A stretch of DNA of 56,130 nt from JBBAAP01 sp043808305 (GTDB lineage: Bacteria; Planctomycetota; MHYJ01; JACQXL01), in NCBI GenBank assembly GCA_043808305.1, contig JAZDFB010000019.1, positions 1-56,130 on the forward strand, read 5' to 3'. The notes below the pieces were generated by a model. That model made no database searches. It saw only the letters and a list, made by a program, of their open reading frames with translations, and was not told the DNA's origin. The position numbers and the translations under genes are program-made. Of this stretch, positions 1-9,136 are shown one piece after another (within the stretch, counting starts at the first letter, position 1; the number at the start of each line of letters is the position of its first letter).

Positions 1-2541
1 GCCAGTGGCTATCTGGCCGGTTCTACTACCGGCAGCCTTTTAGCCGCTAACGCCGGCGGCTCGGATCTCTTGGCATTTAAGTGGGGCGTATGGCAGTACC
101 AATTAGGCACCGGAGCAGATGACCATGCTTATGGGGTCGCCGTGCATACAGATTTCAATAACTATTACGTCGGCTCTACCAGTGGAGATCTTGACGGCGC
201 CGGCCCTTGCACCAATAGCGGACTGTCAGACATTTTTGTGGTTAAGTATAACTCCGCCGGCGCGCAACAGTGGATCAGGCAACTAGGCACCGCGGCCGAT
301 GATTATGCCCGGGGCGTCGCCGTAGATACGGCCGGCAATATATATGTAACCGGCTCCACCGGCGGCGACCTTGACGCAGGCGGCCCCGGCACCTGGAGCG
401 GTGGGGCGGACCTTTTTGTGGTCAAGTATGACCCCGACGGCAACTTGCTGTGGCTCAAACAATTAGGCACCGCGGCCGATGATTATGCCCGGGGTATCGC
501 CGTAGATACGGCCGGCAATAGCTATGTAACCGGTTATACTAACGGCGGGCTGGACGGCATCAACGCCGGCGGAACCGACCTTTTTGTGGTCAAGTATGAT
601 ACCAACGGCAACTGGCAGTGGACCAGGCAATTAGGCACCACGGCCGATGATGAGGCATATGGCATAGCCGTAGATGCCGACGGCAACATCTACGCGGTCG
701 GCGATACCGAGGGCGGCCTTGACGGCAATACCAACGCCGGCGAGACCGATATCTTTATAGTAAAATATAACTTCGCCGGCGCAAAACAGTGGACCAAACA
801 ATGTGGCACATCAAAATCCGATAGCGCGCGCGGGGTTACATTAGATACCAACGGCATCTATATAACCGGCTGGACTTACGGCGGGTTTGACGGCAATACC
901 AACCGCGGAGGCGCGGACATTTTACTGGTTAAGTATAACGCCAACGGCGACAGTGCTTATTCAGGCGAGTTGTCCCCTGCCGCCATACCGCCTCAGGTAA
1001 CCACGCCCAATCCAGGTAATAGCGCCTCGGGTATTCCAATTACGCAGCAATTAGGTTGGGCCTCGGCCAGCGGCGCCACCTCTTATGACGTTTATTTCGG
1101 CACAACCTTGCCCGGAACGCCTAATATCAATCAGCCCGGCACGGCTTATGACCCGGGTGCTCTTAATTACAGCACCACCTATTACTGGCGGATTGACTCC
1201 AGGAACTCTGCCGGTTCAACTACCGGTACTCCCTGGAGTTTTACTACCGCTGCGCCGAACAACGACGCCTGCTATATCGGCGGCGCGGGCAACGCTGTGA
1301 CCATTACTGATGTGGCATTGGGCATCCCGTCCGGCGGCCAGGTTCCCGTCCAATTTAACCTTGCCCAGCAGAATCCTTTCGGCGTAGTCTGGTTTGATGG
1401 AATCTCTTTCTCTGACTATGCCTGGGTGTTTATCAAGTATTCTACTACCAACGGCTCGGACGGCAGTTGGAACCACGCCACCTTAAATGCCGGCGGCACG
1501 ATTACGCCGACTGCGGATAATCTGGGAGTATTTGTCCGGGCGTCGCTGGCCGGGCATTACGGAAACAGTTTTACCGTTCTCTGGAACTATACCGCTAACG
1601 GCGTCCCTGCCATAGACGGAAATACTCAGGTCAAGGTTTATGCGATACAGATGGTGGATGTGCCGGCCGGCGCATATTACTACAATGCCGGTGGGATTGG
1701 CGGCAGCGCTAATAATAACTGCGGTGCGGGCTCGGAGACGTTGGTGGATTCCGCGGCAGTTATTCCCGCTGGCGCCGCGGCCGGCTGGCCCAACGGCTAC
1801 GCCGGTTTTTACATCGGGAAATACGAAATATCGCAGCAGCAGTACTGCGATTTCCTGAATAACCTCCCGTCCGGGACTGCGCCGGGCTTTTATGGCGGCG
1901 GAACCTCTGACGGCTACAGGATTGATAATACCGGCGTTTATCCGAACCAGTATACGACCATTGCGCCGAACCGCGCCTGCAACTGCTTAAGCTGGGATGA
2001 CCAGATGGCGTATCTATCTTGGGCCGCCTTAAGACCGATGACCGAGATGGAGTTTGAGAAGGCGGCACGGGGGACGCAACAGGGTGGGACAAATAAACGG
2101 CTCTATCCCTGGTTTGGTGATGCCATCACTCAGACCGACACGGGCACGGTAGATGGCGTGACGTGTTATATCCAGTACGCCAATTATCAGTGGGGAAACG
2201 CCTGTGTTTTAGTCGGCTGGTATTTAAGTCAGGGCTATGCGCCGGCTAACCCTCAGTATACCGGTGCCTCGCCTTATGGGGTGGCTGATTTGGCCGGCAA
2301 TGTTTGTGAACATCTGATAAACTGCCAGGCAACGGCCGTGCCGTTGAATGGCAACGGGACAAGCACGGCGCCGGCTTCGTGGCCCGCCGCGGCATCGGGC
2401 AACAAGGGCCTGCGCGGCGGCGCTTATAACAACACCGTCGCCCAGGGATACCTGAAGGTGTCAGACCGCGCCGACGCAAGCTGGACTGGCACTGGCCGCA
2501 ACAGTGTCCTTGGCGGTCGTCCTGTCAGGACTAAGGACTAA
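1..2541 (+). CDS. Secreted SBBP beta-propeller protein with Fn3-like and C-terminal FGE-sulfatase domain (5' partial)
   Basis: The reading frame is open from base 1, and the first visible codons are already the end of a propeller repeat, so the true start lies upstream; the TTG at 70 is internal. Bases 1-960 encode about five SBBP-type repeats (blocks like QLGTAADDYARGIAVDTAGN and DLFVVKYD), expected to form a beta-propeller. Bases about 980-1250 encode one Fn3/Ig-like module (SYDVYFGT, TYYWRIDS) of the kind repeated in the proteins at 34655 and 45834. A linker domain follows. From about 1650 to the stop there is a formylglycine-generating-enzyme/sulfatase-modifying-factor fold (YIGKYEIS, RPMTEMEFEKAARG, GVADLAGNVCEH, GLRGGAYN). 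The usual terminal GFR is GGRPVR here. The family either oxidises cysteines or serves as a binding scaffold. I do not see clear catalytic cysteines, so binding or surface display is the safer reading. A terminator follows at 2753. Confidence 0.85.
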   Translation, partial: ASGYLAGSTTGSLLAANAGGSDLLAFKWGVWQYQLGTGADDHAYGVAVHTDFNNYYVGSTSGDLDGAGPCTNSGLSDIFVVKYNSAGAQQWIRQLGTAADDYARGVAVDTAGNIYVTGSTGGDLDAGGPGTWSGGADLFVVKYDPDGNLLWLKQLGTAADDYARGIAVDTAGNSYVTGYTNGGLDGINAGGTDLFVVKYDTNGNWQWTRQLGTTADDEAYGIAVDADGNIYAVGDTEGGLDGNTNAGETDIFIVKYNFAGAKQWTKQCGTSKSDSARGVTLDTNGIYITGWTYGGFDGNTNRGGADILLVKYNANGDSAYSGELSPAAIPPQVTTPNPGNSASGIPITQQLGWASASGATSYDVYFGTTLPGTPNINQPGTAYDPGALNYSTTYYWRIDSRNSAGSTTGTPWSFTTAAPNNDACYIGGAGNAVTITDVALGIPSGGQVPVQFNLAQQNPFGVVWFDGISFSDYAWVFIKYSTTNGSDGSWNHATLNAGGTITPTADNLGVFVRASLAGHYGNSFTVLWNYTANGVPAIDGNTQVKVYAIQMVDVPAGAYYYNAGGIGGSANNNCGAGSETLVDSAAVIPAGAAAGWPNGYAGFYIGKYEISQQQYCDFLNNLPSGTAPGFYGGGTSDGYRIDNTGVYPNQYTTIAPNRACNCLSWDDQMAYLSWAALRPMTEMEFEKAARGTQQGGTNKRLYPWFGDAITQTDTGTVDGVTCYIQYANYQWGNACVLVGWYLSQGYAPANPQYTGASPYGVADLAGNVCEHLINCQATAVPLNGNGTSTAPASWPAAASGNKGLRGGAYNNTVAQGYLKVSDRADASWTGTGRNSVLGGRPVRTKD

Positions 2542-2714
2542 ATGATTACTCCTTTTAGGGCAGGAGTGAAGCATCCCACGTCGAAAAACAATAGCCCGGC
2601 TGTCAGAGTATAACAGTGACTTAAAGAGACTTTAATAAGACTTATACCCGCCTAAATTAGTCTCTTACCAGTCAAGTTTACACTGAGCCGAGCGAATGTG
2701 TACAGTCCCTGTTA

Positions 2715-2747
2715 GTGGCAGTTTGAACACAGTGAGTTTACTGCCAC
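2715..2747. repeat. Variable-stem hairpin element
   Basis: Stem GTGGCAG/CTGCCAC closes a loop containing GAACACAGTGAG. It lies just upstream of the CCCGC hairpin that forms the terminator. Confidence 0.75.
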
Positions 2748-2752
2748 GTTAT

Positions 2753-2779
2753 CCCGCTTTAGCGGGGTTAGTTTTTTTT
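2753..2779 (+). terminator. Rho-independent terminator
   Basis: CCCGCT-TT-AGCGGG stem, then GTTAG and eight T residues. It lies 210 bp after the stop of the FGE protein and faces the convergent protease gene, so it probably ends transcription of the former. Confidence 0.65.
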
Positions 2780-2811
2780 CGTGCCTTCGTGGTAAGTGAG
2801 GTGACGGATTC

Positions 2812-3948
2812 CTAATCCAATGATAGATCCTTATTCAGGTTCTTTATCTCGTTGATAACGGCGTTATCGCAGGAAATCTTCCTACCCTCATCGCCTAAAA
2901 ACCTCTTGGCGGCAACCGCGCCGTCGCCATCGACCACCGGCTCCCTGCCGAAATGCCCGGCGCCGTCCCCGTTGTCATCAAGAAGCGGGTGCTCCTTAAG
3001 CGCATCCGGGTTCCCGCCGTACCATTTTATTATGTCGCTGACCGAGGAATTATAGGCCTCCTTCAGCGATACCCGCCCGTCGTTATCGGCATCCGCTGTC
3101 AGCTTCGACAGCGCGCTCCTGAAACATCCCTCCCAATCCGCCGCGTTGCCTTCCTGTGGCATGGTTGATGTGCAAATCACCCGGCCCTTGCCGCTCAGCT
3201 TCTTGATGAACCCCCCGCTGCAGCAGGGCGTAAGCCCGATGGTGATTCGCTGGCTGGGAAGCGCGTCCAGCATCTTGGCCAGCTCCGAAGAGGTCAGGGG
3301 GGCGTCGCTCAAATCGTGGATAAAATCCCCGCCGGCCGGCCCGGCGTGCCCGACGATATAAACGAACAACTGGTCCTTTGGCTTCATTATCTTGGCCAGG
3401 TGCGCGAACACCTTGCGGAAATTCGACAGGTTGGATACGCCGTCGACATTGGGGTCTTTATCCTTGCCGTCCTCGTGCAAACAGAAAATCGCCTCGTCCG
3501 GATAGCCGTAAACGTCTTTCAGCATCGCATACATGCACTGGTTAGCCCCCCAGAACCATTTCATATGGTTGGGCTCGCCGTGCGCCGACCCGCAGCTGAC
3601 CACGGCATAACGGCGTATTTTGGCCTTCTCGGCCGGCGGTATCAGCTCGCCGTCGCACTCGACATAGTCGGATTCCAATTTCGCCAGGCTCTTTTGCGCC
3701 TCCTTATGTTCCGGGTCCAATTCCAGCGTCCTGATGAAATGGGTTCTGGCCTGTTCCGGCATCTTATTCTGCAGGCACCAAAGGCCCAGCTGGTAATGGC
3801 CTTTGGCATAGCTTGATTCCAGCGCGGCCGCTTTTTCCTTGTAAAGCTCCTCGTTGCTTTTGGCCGCAATGGACATCAGGCACCAGGAAAACAGGAAAAC
3901 GCTTATCAAAATAATAGTAATTCCTTTTTTATGTTGTGATATGCTCAT
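2812..3948 (-). CDS. Secreted TPR plus caspase-like (C13/C14-type) cysteine protease with EF-hand
   Basis: The 378-aa protein has an N-terminal signal segment (hydrophobic residues 11-28, then AAKSNEE). A TPR-like module covers about residues 31-92 (YQLGLWCLQNK, LELDPEHKEAQ). A caspase/legumain-like domain follows at about 112-310: a beta strand ending in VGHAG places the candidate catalytic His at 201, and TPCCSGG places the candidate Cys at 242 or 243, in the usual strand order for this clan. DADNDGRVSLKEA (about 286-298) is a canonical EF-hand loop, and a second acidic loop, LDDNGDG, comes later, so calcium may regulate it. The start has a good ribosome site (GAGAGG, 7-8 nt upstream). Residues 26-90 closely match the N-terminus of the HExxH protease at 6644-7813, so the two are paralogous at the front and unrelated behind. 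Substrate unknown. Confidence 0.8.
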   Translation of the reverse strand: MSISQHKKGITIILISVFLFSWCLMSIAAKSNEELYKEKAAALESSYAKGHYQLGLWCLQNKMPEQARTHFIRTLELDPEHKEAQKSLAKLESDYVECDGELIPPAEKAKIRRYAVVSCGSAHGEPNHMKWFWGANQCMYAMLKDVYGYPDEAIFCLHEDGKDKDPNVDGVSNLSNFRKVFAHLAKIMKPKDQLFVYIVGHAGPAGGDFIHDLSDAPLTSSELAKMLDALPSQRITIGLTPCCSGGFIKKLSGKGRVICTSTMPQEGNAADWEGCFRSALSKLTADADNDGRVSLKEAYNSSVSDIIKWYGGNPDALKEHPLLDDNGDGAGHFGREPVVDGDGAVAAKRFLGDEGRKISCDNAVINEIKNLNKDLSLD

Positions 3949-4647
3949 ATTTTACCTCTCTTAGTGGCAGTTCGAGCAGAGCGAGTTATCTGCCACCTTA
4001 TCCCGCACTTACGGAGCCGCAGCGACGTCCCGTACTTATGCGGGATGCGGGACTGGGTCTTAGATCCCGAGCGCGATAGCCTCCCTTTAGGGGCTATTCC
4101 GTCGGGACAAGGTAAATAGCATAAGACATTATTCCCCAAAAACCGCAAGGAAAAATAAACTTAGTGCCGCTTCGACCAAAGGGAGTTATTTAGAGCCAGT
4201 AGGAACATATCGACGTACTGGGTCTTATCCCGACTATTCCGTCGGGAGCGGCACCTTATCCCCAAGCGAAGCGAGAGGGATTAGTTTTAGTGATATTAAG
4301 CGGTACGCAGATAAGCGCAGAGCTCTACGGGCTACGCAGATTAATATTTATAAGGAATCCATGAGGGCAGGAAGTACTATACTCTTGGGTTCCTGTTTTC
4401 CTTATACCTAATGGTATAATCCAATGGGGAGGAAATATGCCTGCCCGCCTTTGGAGGGTGTTTTGTCCCGCGAGGCTAGTTTAAGAAAACAGTGCCTCCT
4501 AAACAAGGAGAATAGCCCGATAGGAGGCAAGGTGTGCCCTACTTCGCCCTCCGAAGTAGCCGGAGGGCTACGAAGGACGGGTGACACCGGATAGGTGCGC
4601 ATAATATAAGCTTACTGCTTCCCAATGGTGTTCGTCCCGAATTATTC
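3949..4647. other. Gene-free 700 bp of mosaic hairpin repeats
   Basis: I see no credible gene. Hairpins include 3964-3996 (GTGGCAG/CTGCCAC, loop with CGAGCAGAGCGAG) and a nested composite at 4164-4255, in which the arms GTGCCGCT and AGCGGCAC are separated by a second hairpin and by CCCGAC-TATTCC-GTCGGG. A CCCTCCG/CGGAGGG palindrome lies near 4545-4570. Similar modules recur at 34284-34338 and 37567-37650. Confidence 0.6.
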
Positions 4648-4676
4648 TTGACAATCCATGCAATTATGGTTATCTG
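4648..4676 (+). promoter_or_regulatory. Sigma70-type promoter of the HEAT gene
   Basis: Perfect -35 TTGACA at 4648-4653, 16-17 nt spacer, weaker -10 (TTATCT or TATCTG). The start codon at 4696 is preceded by a clear AAGGGGG ribosome site at about 4683-4689, so the leader would be very short. Confidence 0.45.
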
Positions 4677-4695
4677 CCAAAAAAGGGGGTATAAA

Positions 4696-6471
4696 ATGTT
4701 AGTATTAAGATTCATTATTAAAACAGGATTGGCCGCCGTTTTATTCTGCCTGTTATTATCAGGCAATACCAGCGAAGGGACTTGTCCCAGAGGCGGCGGG
4801 ACGACTGGAAGCGCCGGGACTCCATCTGCCAGCAATGTTGGCTTGAGATTTAGTTTTAGCCCGGGATTAATGCCTTACCTGCAAACAGTAGGTTCCGGCG
4901 TCGATTCCTGGGAGGTTTGGTGGACTAATAACAGGGAAAACTACCTGAAATTCAGGAACAATCCCATAGAATGGGTTAAACGCGTTAATACAGGCGGAAC
5001 CACCGTCTCCGTTACCAAATACCCGATATATGATAAACTGATTAACCTGTTGATAAAGAACCTGATGGAAGAGGATGATTCCTCTCTTGTCTCAAGCGCG
5101 GCGTTCGCGCTGGCTAAATCCGGCGATGAGCGCGCCCCCGAACTGCTTATAAAAGCTTACCAAAAACACACCCAGTACCTGATTAGAAATAACATACTCT
5201 TGGCCCTCGGCTTGACCGGCAGCCTGTCAGGCGTGGAAATCCTGAAAGAGGCCTTGCTGGACAAAAAAAATACCGAGGTAACGCGCGGTTTTGCCGCACT
5301 GGCTTTGGGTTATATCAAAGACGTTTCCGTTATGAAATTCCTGGAGGATTTCATTGTCCAGAAGAATGATATTGAGGTCATCGGCAGCACCGCCTTTGCA
5401 TTAGGCAACCTGAAAGATACCGAAGCCATCTCGATATTTGTTAAATTGCTTAACCCTTCAGACGCCGCGTTAAAACTCGAGCGCCGGGCGCGGGTCTGGA
5501 CCGTTCTGGGTCTGGGCAGAATCGGCAACAAAGCGGCTCTTGAGGAGCTTAAAAAACTTATCGATGACAAGGAAGTGGACATCCGGTCCAGCGTTGCCAT
5601 CAGCTTGGGGCTGATTAATTCGGCCGACTCAAAAAAAGCGCTATTCGAATTGACCCAGGATAAAAGCATGATAGTGCGCGGATTTGCCGCCATATCATTG
5701 GTCCAATTAGCCCTGGCTAACCCCGATTTATTCAGCCCCAAGCCGGGGACGTCTCCCAATGCCGCCGCCGCCGAATCTCTTTGCATGGAATTAATAGCCT
5801 TATACAACAAATCGAAAGGCGGCCCGGAGCCGTCGGGCATGATTATCCTGGCCTTGGGGCTGCTGGGCGACGAGCGGGCCAAGCCGTTTCTCAGGGAAAC
5901 CTTGTCGGAAAGGAAGACCCGGTCGACAATCAAGGCCGTAACCGCCCTGGCGCTTGGCATGATGAAAGATACCGCTTCAGTGAATGAATTATTAATGCTT
6001 GCCCAGAAACAACAGGACGACCTGGCGATTATTCCCCATGTTATTTTAGCGCTGGGAATGATCGGCGACCCCAAAGCCGTCAACGTCCTGACGGCAATCT
6101 GGGATAAAGCGCAAAAGGACGTATCCAGAGTTGCCTACACCAATATCGCTGTGGCATTGATGATGATAGGCAAAAACCAGGATATGGTCTTGCCCCGGCT
6201 CAAAAAGGATAGTTCCAAAGAAGCCAACGCCGCGCTCCGGCCTTTCGCTTTGCATACACTGGGATTAGTCGGCGGCCGGGATGACGCCCAGGTATTTATT
6301 GATTTGTGTGAAAATGAATCGGATGTCAGTATCCGCAATGCGATTATTTATGCCGTCGGATTCCTGATGGATAAGGAGCCCGTTCCTTTGATAAAGAGGA
6401 TTATGGCAAACAATAACTATAACTTATCCACTTACGTTATGGAACACCTATTGCCCATACCTCAGTGGTAA
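4696..6471 (+). CDS. Exported HEAT-repeat protein
   Basis: The ATG at 4696 is chosen over an upstream in-frame TTG because the latter is the -35 hexamer and the former has a strong ribosome site. The 591-aa product begins with a signal peptide (KTGLAAVLFCLLLSG). A Gly-rich linker follows, then about twelve HEAT/armadillo-like helical pairs (ALGLTGSLSGVEILKEAL, SVAISLGLINSADSKKALF, ALGMIGDPKAVNVL). HEAT solenoids are protein-binding scaffolds; no catalytic domain is visible and the partner is unknown. It is convergent with the protease at 6644-7813. The HEAT units differ in sequence from the near-identical units of the 11-16 kb cluster, so this is a separate branch. Confidence 0.8.
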   Translation: MLVLRFIIKTGLAAVLFCLLLSGNTSEGTCPRGGGTTGSAGTPSASNVGLRFSFSPGLMPYLQTVGSGVDSWEVWWTNNRENYLKFRNNPIEWVKRVNTGGTTVSVTKYPIYDKLINLLIKNLMEEDDSSLVSSAAFALAKSGDERAPELLIKAYQKHTQYLIRNNILLALGLTGSLSGVEILKEALLDKKNTEVTRGFAALALGYIKDVSVMKFLEDFIVQKNDIEVIGSTAFALGNLKDTEAISIFVKLLNPSDAALKLERRARVWTVLGLGRIGNKAALEELKKLIDDKEVDIRSSVAISLGLINSADSKKALFELTQDKSMIVRGFAAISLVQLALANPDLFSPKPGTSPNAAAAESLCMELIALYNKSKGGPEPSGMIILALGLLGDERAKPFLRETLSERKTRSTIKAVTALALGMMKDTASVNELLMLAQKQQDDLAIIPHVILALGMIGDPKAVNVLTAIWDKAQKDVSRVAYTNIAVALMMIGKNQDMVLPRLKKDSSKEANAALRPFALHTLGLVGGRDDAQVFIDLCENESDVSIRNAIIYAVGFLMDKEPVPLIKRIMANNNYNLSTYVMEHLLPIPQW

Positions 6472-6528
6472 CCTGCCCGCAGGGTAGGGGTCTTATTAGA
6501 AACCTCTTGGCGAGGTACGAGCCTTATT

Positions 6529-6630
6529 AGGGACAATTCAAGCGAAGCGAGTTTACTGTCCCTTATCCCGCGTATTCTCGCGGGGTAGTTTCTTATCCCG
6601 CATAGCGGGGTCCCGAGCGCAGCCTCGGGG
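6529..6630. repeat. Four consecutive hairpins between convergent genes
   Basis: AGGGACA/TGTCCCT (6529-6563, loop with AAGCGAAGCGAG) is followed by three GC-rich stems: CCCGCG/CGCGGG (6567-6584), CCCGC/GCGGG (6597-6609) and CCCGAG/CTCGGG (6612-6629). They lack a T-tract, so any termination role is uncertain. Confidence 0.65.
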
Positions 6631-6643
6631 CATACCGGACAAT

Positions 6644-7813
6644 CTACTTCAAATCCAGGATATACGCCTTCCATTCCTTCTCCAGCTGGTCTATGGGAAT
6701 GCCGGCGCACTCTTCAAAGAACTTAGTGTGTCCGTCCTTGTCCTTGATAATAAAATCCCCGGCGTCGGATGTCACCTTGACTTTCTTGGCCTTGGCGCCT
6801 TTGATATACGATTGGAGTCCTTGTTTGTATTTGCCGCCGGAGGCGTTCATCAGGAAATAAACCAGGCTCCATTCTCCCGGGTAGGACAGTTCGGGCCGGT
6901 TCATATGCTGGCTCATCGATATATTTATCAGTTCCCTGGGCTTGATATGATTATTCTCGCTCAAAGCTTTCTGGATAACCGGCAGGCGGTCATTGTTGAC
7001 AAAATTGACGGCCAGCTTATCGCCGTCCATCTTGCCCGACTCGAAATAAGAAGCCAGCCCTTCGTTGAGCCAGACGGGCGCCAGTCCTCCCTGGAAACTG
7101 CGCAGGAACAAAGCCATCGCCCAATGGGCGCCTTCGTGCAATAAGGTGGGGGCAAGGTCCACGTTCTTGGTCCTGCCCGGCGCTGAGCAATAGATTAACA
7201 GGTAATCTTCATAGGGCACAGTATTCTCCCGCGGGCAAAACAAACCGTCGCCCCAGGCGCCTTCGGGCATGCCGATATCCTTGCCTACTTTCTGGCACTC
7301 GTCCAGGGTCCTGGTCACCGCGATATTCAGCTTCTTCTCCGGTTCAGGTAGGTCGAATAGCTTTTGCCAGACCGGGTAGGCCGTTTCCATAAGGATGCAG
7401 ATATCGTCCAGCGCATCAGCCGAAAGATTGGTCCGGACAATAAAATGGGCGGTCTCCTTTTTCCCGGCCTTGTCCCAGGGGATTTCTTCCTTATCTACGC
7501 TGGGCTTGTCAAGCGCGCCTTTGTATGGGATTAACTTATTGACGGCTTCCAGTTTCTCCCGGGCGGCTTTATGGCCGGGGTCCAGTTCCAGCACCCTTTC
7601 AAACTGTTTCCGTGCCTGGGCCAGCAAATTATTCTTAAGGCACCACAGGCCCAATTGGTAATGCTCCTTGGCATAAGCCGATTCAATCCGGGTTAATTCA
7701 TCTTTATAGGTTTCCTCGTTGCTTTTTGCCGCCATCAACCCAAGCCCGCATAAGGCCAATAACAGGCCTGCGGTACAAGCGATAACTTTTTTACGGCAGA
7801 CGGATAAATTCAT
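6644..7813 (-). CDS. Secreted TPR plus zinc metalloprotease (gluzincin, peptidase MA/DUF1570-like)
   Basis: The 389-aa protein has a signal peptide (residues 8-28) and a TPR-like front end (about 31-92) that is a close paralog of the caspase-like protein at 2812-3948. The C-terminal domain has the gluzincin zinc site: HEGAH at 226-230 supplies two His and the catalytic Glu, and WLNEGLA provides the third ligand at about Glu251. A peptidase role on secreted or envelope substrates is expected from the family; the substrate is not known. The start has a strong AGGAGG ribosome site 5 nt upstream, and a promoter lies at 7868-7895. It is convergent with the HEAT gene at 4696. Confidence 0.82.
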   Translation of the reverse strand: MNLSVCRKKVIACTAGLLLALCGLGLMAAKSNEETYKDELTRIESAYAKEHYQLGLWCLKNNLLAQARKQFERVLELDPGHKAAREKLEAVNKLIPYKGALDKPSVDKEEIPWDKAGKKETAHFIVRTNLSADALDDICILMETAYPVWQKLFDLPEPEKKLNIAVTRTLDECQKVGKDIGMPEGAWGDGLFCPRENTVPYEDYLLIYCSAPGRTKNVDLAPTLLHEGAHWAMALFLRSFQGGLAPVWLNEGLASYFESGKMDGDKLAVNFVNNDRLPVIQKALSENNHIKPRELINISMSQHMNRPELSYPGEWSLVYFLMNASGGKYKQGLQSYIKGAKAKKVKVTSDAGDFIIKDKDGHTKFFEECAGIPIDQLEKEWKAYILDLK

Positions 7814-7867
7814 AGAGGCCTCCTATTATTGGAAATTATTCAAAGCAAATCGGCGGACCTGATAATT

Positions 7868-7895
7868 ACCATAGAAAAAAAACCGTGTTTGTCAA
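7868..7895 (-). promoter_or_regulatory. Promoter of the metalloprotease gene
   Basis: On the minus strand, TTGACA (7895-7890), 16-nt spacer, TATGGT (7873-7868). This leaves a leader of about 50 nt with an AGGAGG ribosome site. Confidence 0.5.
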
Positions 7896-7967
7896 GAGAA
7901 CTATCCTGCAAGCGTAGCCTTGGGATATCCTGTTTCATGTCTCCTGTCTCTTGTGTGCTAATATAAA

Positions 7968-7996
7968 TTGACACTTCCGGATAAAATGCTTAATAT
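7968..7996 (+). promoter_or_regulatory. Promoter of the 8056 gene
   Basis: TTGACA at 7968-7973, 17-nt spacer, TAATAT at 7991-7996. A TATAAT overlaps at 7994-7999 with a longer spacer. Confidence 0.5.
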
Positions 7997-8055
7997 AATA
8001 AACGGATTAAGCGGAGGGTGAATAAAGGGAAGCGCCTCTAATATTTTGTAACGCA

Positions 8056-8658
8056 ATGAAGGATTTAAAATCAATCAAAGTTAAATTCCAAGGCGCCATA
8101 ACAGCCGTAAAAGCAAGAATACGCCTGCTTCGGTCTTTTGACCAAGTAAGCCACGCCTATTTGGGTTATATCCTTGTTATGGATGCCGTAGTTGACGGCA
8201 AAGAGTGGAAAGATTTACGCGTAGCCGTAGGCCAGAAAGCGCAGGAAAAATACTGCTTCCGTATCGGCGACCATATCTCGGGCCAGGCTTTGCCGATAGA
8301 AAATCCGATACAGGAATGGGCAGACTTTTACAAAGTAAGCGGGCTGAATATTGTAGGTCGCGGCGAACTATACTCTGGCAGTTTAATAGCGCCTTTGCTG
8401 GTTTACAGAGAACGCGGGCACGTAAGGCTCGACCCGGACACATACGAGTTGAAATGCAAACAATGCCCGTGGGGGATTGTGATGGCTACTGAAATCACTA
8501 TTGACCAATGGAATCCCCATAAGAAGACCTGGAGATATGAAACCCACTGTTATGGGCCTAAAGAATGTCCGAATTATCAGTCCGGCCCACCGAGAACGGT
8601 TCAGGGGCGTAAGCCCGGAATGGTATGGGTTGATAATGATATTGAGCGAAGGAAATAA
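8056..8658 (+). CDS. Conserved hypothetical protein with C-terminal cysteine pairs
   Basis: The 200-aa soluble protein is not one I can name. The central part reads like a beta-barrel, OB-type fold (GDHISGQALPI, YKVSGLNIVGRGELYSG). The C-terminal third carries CKQC and, about 30 residues on, CYGPKEC, a plausible zinc site. This suggests a nucleic-acid- or metal-binding role, which is inference. The ATG at 8056 lacks an adjacent strong ribosome site; a GGAGGG sits about 40 nt upstream. It has its own promoter and no operon partner. The following 480 bases are gene-free. Confidence 0.65.
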   Translation: MKDLKSIKVKFQGAITAVKARIRLLRSFDQVSHAYLGYILVMDAVVDGKEWKDLRVAVGQKAQEKYCFRIGDHISGQALPIENPIQEWADFYKVSGLNIVGRGELYSGSLIAPLLVYRERGHVRLDPDTYELKCKQCPWGIVMATEITIDQWNPHKKTWRYETHCYGPKECPNYQSGPPRTVQGRKPGMVWVDNDIERRK

Positions 8659-9136
8659 AGCAAGATCGGTCCGGTGACACAAACCTCGGCGGGAATGCTC
8701 CAACATTGTAACTTTGAAACTCTGTAACACTAAAACTCTGCAACTGGTAAGGTGTGTGGTTGCGGTCTTTCTAACGGGGGTAAAATCACTCCGGAGATTA
8801 AAGCTACATTACCGGCTACTCCCGGCTACCTGGCCGGCATCCCGGTACTGCTTGCTATACTAATTACAGCGGAGTGCTACAGGTGCCGGAGCTGATAAAT
8901 ATACTTGCCGCTTGTGCTGGTTATTCCTCGGATGGCTTAAACTATTTCATCAGACCATATCTTAAAATACTCGGTACTGTGTTTCGGTCAAATAATTGAG
9001 GCCGGATAAAATATAGCGGTATGCTTGGTGATATTTATCGGTAACCCTCTGGCTATTCCAGGGGTGGCAGCTTAATCATAGTTACCCTGTATCTGTTGGC
9101 AGAAATGGGCGCTACTGTAAGGAGGTGGATGGGGGA
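8659..9136. other. Gene-free spacer before the 22-bp array
   Basis: No supportable ORF. It contains a short phrase at about 8708-8745 with near-repeats of 'aaactctg', then GC-rich repetitive-looking text (CCGGCTACTCCCGGCTACC) that may be further decayed tandem repeat. An AAGGAGGTGG at 9119-9128 has no gene after it. Confidence 0.5.

Noticed and set aside
4648..4695. TTG start for the HEAT protein
   Set aside because: The TTG belongs to a TTGACA -35 hexamer; the ATG at 4696 has the ribosome site. The same reasoning rejects TTG starts at 15950 and 53832.
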